Assembly (NCBI GenBank): GCA_910588625.1
Contig: CAJUQN010000024.1
Span: 1-28,377 of the forward strand
Direction: 5' to 3'
Source: an uncultured Oscillospiraceae bacterium
GTDB lineage: Bacteria; Bacillota; Clostridia; Oscillospirales; Oscillospiraceae
DNA length: 28,377 nt
Below the pieces are notes generated by a model. The model made no database searches and had not been told where the DNA came from. It worked only from the letters and a program-made list of their open reading frames with translations. Below, in pieces: positions 23,008 through 28,377 of this stretch. Both the position numbers and the translations under genes were made by a program. Each line of letters opens with the position of its first letter. Position 1 is the first letter of the stretch.

Positions 23008-23685
23008 TCAGCTCCAGCCTCCATTGTAAAAATGCTTCACCTCATAGTCCCCAGAATGGAACGCGAAGAAGTCCGCCGCGTCGGAAAGGTCCAGCAAAGT
23101 GATATGGCATACGTCCAGCTCGCTCCGCCCGGACAGCAGCGTCAGGCCCAGGGTGTGCTGGTCGTCGTCCGGGATGAGCCTGCCCTTGATGGCGTTGCTC
23201 ACCGCCTTCCACCCCTTGTTGTCCTGATCGAAAATGTGGCGGCCCTTGCTCCCGGTGTGCTCGTCGATCACCAGCAGCGCCCGGTTGAAAAAAGGCAGCT
23301 TGCACCCCTGCGCCTCGTACTCATCCAGCAATCGGCGGATGGTGTCGCTGAACCACTCCGGGGGCTGGAACCGGCAGTGGGGCAGCAGGGTGTTCAGCGT
23401 GATATGGAGCCAGTTATACCCCAGCAGCTCCACCGACCCGGCAATCTCCAAGGGCGGGAGGACGGGCCGGGAGCCGTAGCCCCCGGTGCCGGTGCTGTAC
23501 CGCTCGCACAGCTTGCGCACCTCCAGGGCTGCGCTCTCAAACTGCGCCGCCGTCTGCTCCAACGCCTTTTGCAGCTTGTCCGGATCGGGCGTCCCGCCAT
23601 CCGCCAGCGCGGCCAGTACCCCGGTCTGACAGAAGGCGTTGTTGGCCAGCTTTTGAAGGCGGGCGGCGTCCTGTCGGAAGCTCAT
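23008..23685 (-). CDS. DUF6100-like protein with RusA-like motif
   Basis: The ATG at 23685 overlaps the VirB4 stop (ATGA) and follows GGAGGGCGG; 225 residues. The N-terminal ~110 residues are helical. The C-terminal part has FDQDNKGWKAVSNAIKG followed by a DDD cluster (LIPDDDQH), the spacing of acidic residues and Lys seen in RusA-type Holliday junction resolvases (DxDN...K...DD). This may be a resolvase-like or degenerate RusA fold. The DUF6100 link is from memory of the pattern and moderate. Confidence 0.65.
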   Translation of the reverse strand: MSFRQDAARLQKLANNAFCQTGVLAALADGGTPDPDKLQKALEQTAAQFESAALEVRKLCERYSTGTGGYGSRPVLPPLEIAGSVELLGYNWLHITLNTLLPHCRFQPPEWFSDTIRRLLDEYEAQGCKLPFFNRALLVIDEHTGSKGRHIFDQDNKGWKAVSNAIKGRLIPDDDQHTLGLTLLSGRSELDVCHITLLDLSDAADFFAFHSGDYEVKHFYNGGWS

Positions 23686-25640
23686 CTGCCGCCCTCCTTC
23701 CGCCGGGTGCGCAGGTCGGTGGGGGAGGTGGTGATGGCGTCGTACTCCTTCTGGGTGGCGTGGAACTGCACCGGCACATGGTTGTAGCCGATGCACAGCA
23801 GGCCCTCCCCCCGGCGGAACCGGGTGATCTGCCGCACCTCATCCTCAGAGAGGTTCAGCACATTTTGAATCAGCCGGGCCTCCTGTTCCTCCATCTGCAT
23901 CACCAGCTTGATCCGGCTGGAATCCAAAATGCCCTTGCCGTATTTGCCGCCGTCCAGCCCAAACAGGTCCTGCATCCCCTGGGTGGAGGTGATGGCGATG
24001 CCGCCCAGGCCGCGGATGGTCTTCACCATCTCCTGGACGAAGCCCGCCGCCAAAGGGTTGGAGTTGGCCCCCACCAGGGACCACAGCTCATCGGCAAGTA
24101 AGGCGGACAGGTCGCTGCCCGCGTCCATGATCAGGTCGTTGGCGATGTCAGTGGCCCAGAAGATACCGGGGAGCAGCAGGTCGTCCGGCATCCCGGAGGT
24201 GTCCAGCACGATGTACTTGTTGTTCAGGTCAATGTGGTTACGCCGGCCCATGGCGGAGGCGGAGCCGGTGACATACCGGGCCAGCACCACCGCCAGGTGC
24301 TTGGTGTCCGGGTTCTGGGAGAGTACGTCGTACCAATCCGGCAGAATCGGCATTTCCACGAAGTTCCCCTCCCCGTCGGTGACGGAGGAATTGTCGAAGG
24401 TGATGCCGTACCGCCGGTAGCACTCCACCAGGGAGGAATCCAGATGGTTCTTGTCCTCATCGGACAGATCCCGCTTTTGCAGGGAGTACCAGATGATGAG
24501 CCGGGAGATCTTATCGGCCAGCACCGAGTCGTCCCGGGCGGCCATGTCCCGCAGGCCGGCGTAGCTGTCCAGGGACCGGCGCCGGATGGCCATGATGTTG
24601 GGGCAGTCCTTGGAGGAGGGGGACAGGCGCAGGTACAGCCCGCCCAGCAGCTCGCACAGGGGGCGGAACTCGTGGCCCTTCTTGGGCACGATGAAGATCA
24701 CCCGCCGCCCCTGCTGCCGCAGCCGCCCGCCCAGGCATTGCAGGGTGAGCGTCTTGCCCACGCCGGAGGACCCGCCGATCCAGCAGTTGCCGTTGGTATA
24801 TTTGTAGTCATCGTAGGGGTCCAGAAACACCGGGGAGCGGTTGTAGAGGTTCAGCCCCAGGAAGATGCCGTTGCGGTCGCTGAGCTCGTAGGAGGCAAAG
24901 GGAAAAGCCGCCGCCACGCCGGAGGTAAGGGCATTGCGCCGGGATTTGCGCTCCACGTCCGCGTCCAGGGCCAGCAAAGGCAGGGCCGAGAGAAACGCCT
25001 GCTCGTTTTTGTAGTCGCAGCGGCGGGCGATCATGTCAATGGATACGCACAGCTTTTCCACCGCCGTCACCCGCTGTTCTAACGTCTCCGGGTCGTCCGC
25101 CGTCACCTCCACCAGCGTGTGCATATAGTAGAAGTCCTCGTTTTGCCGGTTCATGGCGTCCTTCAAATACAGCCCGGAATTGATCGCGCTGTCCAACTCC
25201 TCATAGTCCTGGCGGGTGTCCCCCACGTCCCGCATCCGGGAGCGGTTCACCATGGTGGTCTGGGAGATCTTGGAGAGGATCTTCTCCTTGCTCTGACGCT
25301 TGACCGTGAAGCCGAGGCTGACGCCCTCTCCGGCCTCCACCAGCGGGGCCAGCCAGCAGGAGCCCACGGTGGTGGAGTAGCCGTACCCCGCCACATAGAG
25401 GTAGGCGTGGTACACCCCGTCCACCAGGATATAGTCCCGGCTCTTGGTGTCGATGGCGGTGGGGGACAGGATGTCCAGGATGGTGGTGGAACCCGCCTCC
25501 AGCTCGGACAGGTCGGTTTTCTCCTCGCCGAATATCAGGCGTTTCAGGGAGAACTTTTCCTGGCCCTCCGCCTTTTTCAGCGGAGGCTTTTTGCTGGCAG
25601 CGGTTTTGGCCCCGCCCCTGGCCGTTTTTTTCTTCTGCAT
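23682..25640 (-). CDS. VirB4/TraE-type conjugation ATPase
   Basis: The ATG at 25640, eight bases after GAGGAG, gives 652 residues; the GTG at 25649 overlaps the ribosome site. The first 30 residues are Lys/Ala-rich. Walker A GGSSGVGKT is at 289-297, Walker B SALLADELW near 505, and an ITSTQGMQD segment follows. VirB4 proteins power pilus or channel assembly in type IV secretion. It lies between the VirB4-N-like gene and the RusA-motif gene and is translationally coupled to the latter. Confidence 0.95.
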   Translation of the reverse strand: MQKKKTARGGAKTAASKKPPLKKAEGQEKFSLKRLIFGEEKTDLSELEAGSTTILDILSPTAIDTKSRDYILVDGVYHAYLYVAGYGYSTTVGSCWLAPLVEAGEGVSLGFTVKRQSKEKILSKISQTTMVNRSRMRDVGDTRQDYEELDSAINSGLYLKDAMNRQNEDFYYMHTLVEVTADDPETLEQRVTAVEKLCVSIDMIARRCDYKNEQAFLSALPLLALDADVERKSRRNALTSGVAAAFPFASYELSDRNGIFLGLNLYNRSPVFLDPYDDYKYTNGNCWIGGSSGVGKTLTLQCLGGRLRQQGRRVIFIVPKKGHEFRPLCELLGGLYLRLSPSSKDCPNIMAIRRRSLDSYAGLRDMAARDDSVLADKISRLIIWYSLQKRDLSDEDKNHLDSSLVECYRRYGITFDNSSVTDGEGNFVEMPILPDWYDVLSQNPDTKHLAVVLARYVTGSASAMGRRNHIDLNNKYIVLDTSGMPDDLLLPGIFWATDIANDLIMDAGSDLSALLADELWSLVGANSNPLAAGFVQEMVKTIRGLGGIAITSTQGMQDLFGLDGGKYGKGILDSSRIKLVMQMEEQEARLIQNVLNLSEDEVRQITRFRRGEGLLCIGYNHVPVQFHATQKEYDAITTSPTDLRTRRKEGGR

Positions 25641-25645
25641 ATGCC

Positions 25646-26317
25646 TCACTCCTCAAACACGCCGTGGACGGCGGTGGTCATGTCGAATACCCCCTCCGGC
25701 AGCTGTACCCGGCGGGAGGTCCGCTTGTTGATGATTTCGTACAGCAGCTTCAAAATGAAGTCGTCGGCAAAGCTGGGCTCCAGCACCTCCAGCTCGCAGC
25801 CGTCCAGATACCGCCGGGCGGTGTCCGCCTCCTCGTTGAGCCGCTGGACAATGGCGGCAGCGGTGCGGCCTTTGGCGTGCATCCTCCCCTCGTACTGGAA
25901 GATGAGGAAGAAGCGGTGCCGCAGGGCGTCGCTGGCCACCCCCTGGCCAATCTCTTTGATGTTGTCCTCGATCATCTCCCGGCAGGACTGGTTTGGCTCA
26001 TGGGCGGCGAACTCCTTCATCCGCTCCACGTAGTCCGCCGTGTCGGCGGGCAGGGTGCGGGTCTGAATCTGCAAATCGTCCGGCGCGATCTTCAGCCACG
26101 CGGCGTAGCTGGAGATGATGTTCTCCCGGTCGTTGGGGGATTTCAGGTAGATGTTCACCGGCAGCACCTCCAGGATCTTCACGAAGCGGCCGTCCTTGGT
26201 AACCACCACGCCGCCCACGATGTTCTTGATAGGAAGCCATGCCTGGATGCTGTCCCGGAAAGGTTCGGCGGCGGGAGCTTTTGCCCCGCCGCCGAACAGC
26301 AGTTGTTTCAAATCCAT
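25646..26317 (-). CDS. Conjugation protein resembling a VirB4 N-terminal domain
   Basis: The 223-residue protein has the pattern of the CagE/TrbE/VirB4 N-terminal domain (IKNIVGGVVVTKDGRFVKIL, then EVLPVNIYLKSPNDRE) but no Walker motifs. The full VirB4 gene downstream keeps its own N-terminal domain, so this looks like a dedicated accessory protein and not a split gene. GAGGAGG lies before the ATG. It probably joins the transfer channel base. Confidence 0.75.
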   Translation of the reverse strand: MDLKQLLFGGGAKAPAAEPFRDSIQAWLPIKNIVGGVVVTKDGRFVKILEVLPVNIYLKSPNDRENIISSYAAWLKIAPDDLQIQTRTLPADTADYVERMKEFAAHEPNQSCREMIEDNIKEIGQGVASDALRHRFFLIFQYEGRMHAKGRTAAAIVQRLNEEADTARRYLDGCELEVLEPSFADDFILKLLYEIINKRTSRRVQLPEGVFDMTTAVHGVFEE

Positions 26318-26320
26318 GGT

Positions 26321-26620
26321 TCAGTTTTTTCCTCCTCTGTAAGTCATAAGACGGCGCTTGTTCCGCCAGCGCCACCAGGCGGTGATCCAGCGGGTGAGGC
26401 TGTCGTCCCGAACGCCGATGAGCCCGAAGCCCCCCAGGGGGACTACGATGATGAGCGTCACCGTGATCTTGGCGGTCAGCTCCAAAGGCAGCAGCACCAG
26501 GCAGAAGTACAGCACGGGCAGCACCAGGATCACGGCCTCCACAAGATTGCGAAGCTCGAACATCCCCATCACCCGGCCCGCGTCGGTGAAGTTGGCGGGG
26601 ATGTGGTAGGTCTCATTCAT
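26321..26620 (-). CDS. PrgI/VirB3-like membrane protein
   Basis: At 99 residues it has the PrgI-type start (HIPANFTDAGRVMGMFELRN), two adjacent hydrophobic segments (about 28-45 and 50-70) and a basic C-terminus (WWRWRNKRR). VirB3/PrgI proteins sit in the inner membrane next to VirB4. The gene immediately precedes the VirB4 pair and overlaps the XRE-like gene by eight bases. Confidence 0.82.
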   Translation of the reverse strand: MNETYHIPANFTDAGRVMGMFELRNLVEAVILVLPVLYFCLVLLPLELTAKITVTLIIVVPLGGFGLIGVRDDSLTRWITAWWRWRNKRRLMTYRGGKN

Positions 26621-26873
26621 CGCCGTTCACCTCCAGCAGACGGCCCCGGCAGCGCCGGAGATCCCGGTTCATATCCCGGATGACGGCGGCACGCCGGAGG
26701 ATCGCCTGTTCCACCGCATCGGCCAGCTGTATCTCCAGGCGGGGCGTGGCCGCGATCTGCCCCAGCTCCGCCCGGCTGATGTACTGGTCGGACAGCCAGG
26801 ACACCTCGGACAGCTCGGTGAGCTGGAGGCCATGGCGCAGCCGCAGCGCCCTCAAATTGGTTTCATGTTCCAT
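26613..26873 (-). CDS. XRE-like helix-turn-helix protein
   Basis: The 86-residue protein has an XRE-type HTH (LRALRLRHGLQLTELSEVSW, then LSDQYISRAELGQIAATPRL). GGAGGG lies nine bases before the ATG. It is the first intact gene of the transfer operon after the interrupted gene and may regulate it, or be a small accessory protein. Confidence 0.72.
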   Translation of the reverse strand: MEHETNLRALRLRHGLQLTELSEVSWLSDQYISRAELGQIAATPRLEIQLADAVEQAILRRAAVIRDMNRDLRRCRGRLLEVNGDE

Positions 26874-26908
26874 GAAATTCCCTCCAAACAGTTGATTTCA
26901 TCCGCCGC

Positions 26909-27016
26909 TTACCGCGAGAACACCCAGAAGGGCCCGCCCGCGCCCGCCCGGGATGCGGCCTCGTTGACGACGGTGCGAAGGGGCCACTCCTGGTTGCTCC
27001 GCTTTACGCTGGCGGG
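26909..27016 (-). CDS. 3' exon of a gene interrupted by the group II intron
   Basis: Directly after the predicted intron 3' end an open frame of 35 codons runs to TAA at 26909-26911. It encodes PASVKRSNQEWPLRTVVNE and ends GGPFWVFSR. The frame is in phase with the junction and reads like a true protein C-terminus. The 5' exon is outside the window. I do not recognise the family. If the intron splices, the gene still works. Confidence 0.6.
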   Translation of the reverse strand, partial: PASVKRSNQEWPLRTVVNEAASRAGAGGPFWVFSR

Positions 27017-27019
27017 GTA

Positions 27020-27111
27020 GAGTAGGGAAGCGCCGCCTTACCGCATTTCTGCGGCAGGTTTGCGCCACCCCCTCTCAGAACCGTGCTTACACCTCTCGAT
27101 GTACACGGCTC
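27020..27111 (-). ncRNA. Group II intron domains V and VI
   Basis: Domain V spans 27078-27111 (34 bases) and starts GAGCCGTGTAC, with the AGC triad, a GAGA tetraloop and the closing CACGGTTC. Domain VI follows with a CCGCA-GAAA-TGCGG hairpin and a TAAGG stretch that would hold the bulged branch-point adenosine near the 3' end. Confidence 0.9.
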
Positions 27112-27118
27112 GCCATCA

Positions 27119-28377
27119 TTACTCCGTTTTACAAAACTTTTTTCTATGAATCAGCTTATGGCAGCTTTCACAGACCACTAACGTTTTGCGCCGTTTGGCA
27201 ATCATGATTTGCTCCCAGGTTTCCTTGCCCTGCAAATCCTTCACCTTACGGATATGATGGATTTCGTAGTGTTCTGCATCGGTCGCTCCGCATAACTCAC
27301 AGACTTTTGCGGATAGACGTTTTTCAAGCGTTGTTGTAGTATACGCAAAGCGCACAACAGCATTTGAGATTTGGTCGGTGGGATTCCAAGCATCTTTGCA
27401 ATCGCTGTATTTTGCAAAATAGCAGCGTTTTCGCCCCTGTTTGGTTTCATAGGGTATCCCCCAACCGCCCCGTCCATCTTTGTACTGCGCCTTGATTTTA
27501 CTGATTTTGCTTTTGTGCTTTCCCGCAAGGGTTTTTAGGCAGCTATACTCCATCAGATACGCAAAATAATTCAGTTTCCCGAAATTACTCGCTATAGAAT
27601 AGTAGTTGCAAAGTCCCCGCAGTTCTGCATTATAAGCAGATATGATTTCAAGGTCAGTACATCGCAGCAAGGTTTTCCGGCGCTCCGGCTTGATTCTGCC
27701 GTCCTCTGTCTGACATATCACTTTTTTATCAAACAGAAAAGGCATGATTTTATCCTCAAATGGCACACAGAGTTCTACCATACCATTCAAAGTCCTTTTG
27801 GTACGGCTTCCCGGCCCTCCGTGCTTGATTTGGCCGTTGCGTCTGACCCGCACATCATAACCTAAAAATCTGGCGTATTCATTGCTGTGGGTGATAAGCG
27901 TCTTCTCCTCGCTGAGTTCCATTTTCAGCGTCCCCGCAATAAACTCCGACAACTGGCGCTTAATTCGCGCACAATCCTCCTTGTTCCCATTCACTCCAAT
28001 CAGAAAATCATCCGCATAGCGCACATATTTCAGCTTTTTATCCGTCTGCGATTTGCAGGGCGTTTTAATCAGCTCTTTGCGCAGTGTTTCCCGCCGACGT
28101 AAAAGTTCAGATTTTTCACGGTCTTCGGCAACTATGAGTTTTTTGCGGATATATTCCAGTTTACTGGCAATCTTCTGATATTCCGGCGTAAACTTCTTCT
28201 CTTTGGGTTTATCGAAGTTTTTCGCGAGATTGACAACAAACTTGTCCAGCTCATGCAGGTAGATGTTTGCAAAAATCGGCGAGCAGATTCCGCCCTGCGG
28301 TGTCCCGCTGTATGTCATGTGGTACTGCCAATCTTCACAATATCCCGCTTTCAGCAGTTTCCAAATCAGCTTGATGA
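27119..28377 (-). CDS. ltrA: Group II intron reverse transcriptase/maturase with HNH domain, 5' end outside window
   Basis: The frame is open to the window edge; an internal ATG at 28318 is not the start. It shows the RT motifs SGTPQGGICSP and YVRYADDF (catalytic YADD), a maturase (X) region, and a C-terminal HNH endonuclease with CELCG...YEIHHIRKVKDL...CESCHKLIH. The protein splices the intron and copies it into DNA targets. It looks intact over the part visible. Confidence 0.95.
   Translation of the reverse strand, partial: IKLIWKLLKAGYCEDWQYHMTYSGTPQGGICSPIFANIYLHELDKFVVNLAKNFDKPKEKKFTPEYQKIASKLEYIRKKLIVAEDREKSELLRRRETLRKELIKTPCKSQTDKKLKYVRYADDFLIGVNGNKEDCARIKRQLSEFIAGTLKMELSEEKTLITHSNEYARFLGYDVRVRRNGQIKHGGPGSRTKRTLNGMVELCVPFEDKIMPFLFDKKVICQTEDGRIKPERRKTLLRCTDLEIISAYNAELRGLCNYYSIASNFGKLNYFAYLMEYSCLKTLAGKHKSKISKIKAQYKDGRGGWGIPYETKQGRKRCYFAKYSDCKDAWNPTDQISNAVVRFAYTTTTLEKRLSAKVCELCGATDAEHYEIHHIRKVKDLQGKETWEQIMIAKRRKTLVVCESCHKLIHRKKFCKTE

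Larger units (their letters stand above)
27017..28377 (-). mobile_element. Group II intron, 3' part (5' end outside window)
   Basis: It contains an intron-encoded reverse transcriptase/maturase followed on the same strand by a 34-base domain V and a domain VI, ending at about CCCTACTCTAC (27017). Its base composition is clearly AT-richer than the host element, fitting recent acquisition. It sits upstream of the conjugation genes in a coding sequence. Confidence 0.9.

Noticed and set aside
1..28377. CRISPR array, tRNA or rRNA genes
   Set aside because: No regularly spaced repeats, no tRNA cloverleaf and no rRNA segments were noticed on either strand.

Overview
The window is a stretch of a large conjugative element (integrative and conjugative element or conjugative plasmid) from a GC-rich gut Clostridium-type Bacillota, most likely an Oscillospiraceae/Flavonifractor-like host. 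The inference rests on strong GGAGG ribosome binding sites, the family set (RepA_N-type initiator, DUF4317, YolD plus UmuC-like polymerase, DUF6094-like methylase, VirD4/VirB4/PrgI-like transfer genes, EFR1-type flavodoxin-ferredoxin), the GC-rich coding and a few AT-richer inserts. No rRNA, tRNA or CRISPR array was seen.

Layout. (1) 1-6050, mostly + strand: a MoxR-type AAA ATPase (5' end outside the window), an IS110-family insertion sequence on the - strand with its probable bridge-RNA region, ssb, a two-gene DUF4160 cassette, a 57-residue protein and a von Willebrand A protein that is the likely MoxR partner. (2) 6056-9335, - strand: a UmuC-like Y-family polymerase, a YolD-like protein, a DUF4317 protein and a possible small overlapping ORF, with a promoter containing a CGAAC/GTTCG dyad. 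(3) 9425-15708: a + strand operon encoding a JAMM/MPN+ protease, a ThiF/E1-like enzyme, a DnaN-like sliding clamp, a zinc-ribbon protein, a bactofilin-like beta-helix protein, an unknown protein and a DNA methylase whose 3' end is replaced. This module lies between two inverted copies of a ~215-bp element that looks like a leader RNA (-10 box, tandem GGCGGAG repeats, short ORF, intrinsic terminator). (4) 15736-16615: a flavodoxin/2[4Fe-4S] ferredoxin gene with its own promoter and terminator. (5) 16617-19628, - strand: replication initiator, a DUF5697-like protein and an S1-domain protein. (6) 19671-20321, + strand: Phd/ParE-type toxin-antitoxin pair with a palindromic operator on its promoter. 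(7) 20331-26873, - strand: conjugation operon (XRE-like protein, PrgI/VirB3-like, VirB4-N-like, VirB4, RusA-motif protein, a strongly structured 245-bp stretch, a small winged-helix-like protein, VirD4). (8) 26909-28377: the 3' exon of a gene split by a group II intron, then intron domains V/VI and its reverse transcriptase/HNH ORF, which runs off the window.

How it fits together: VirD4, VirB4 and the VirB3-like protein move single-stranded DNA. The initiator, SSB, element-borne clamp and Y-family polymerase would support replication and repair of the element. The JAMM protease plus E1-like pair resembles the PRTRC-type ubiquitin-like gene set known from plasmids, although no ubiquitin-like protein is recognisable here. 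The most unusual signals are the inverted pair of leader-RNA elements, a second repeat family (13946 and 18534) whose hairpin arms differ but still pair, and the structured gap at 22743-22987.
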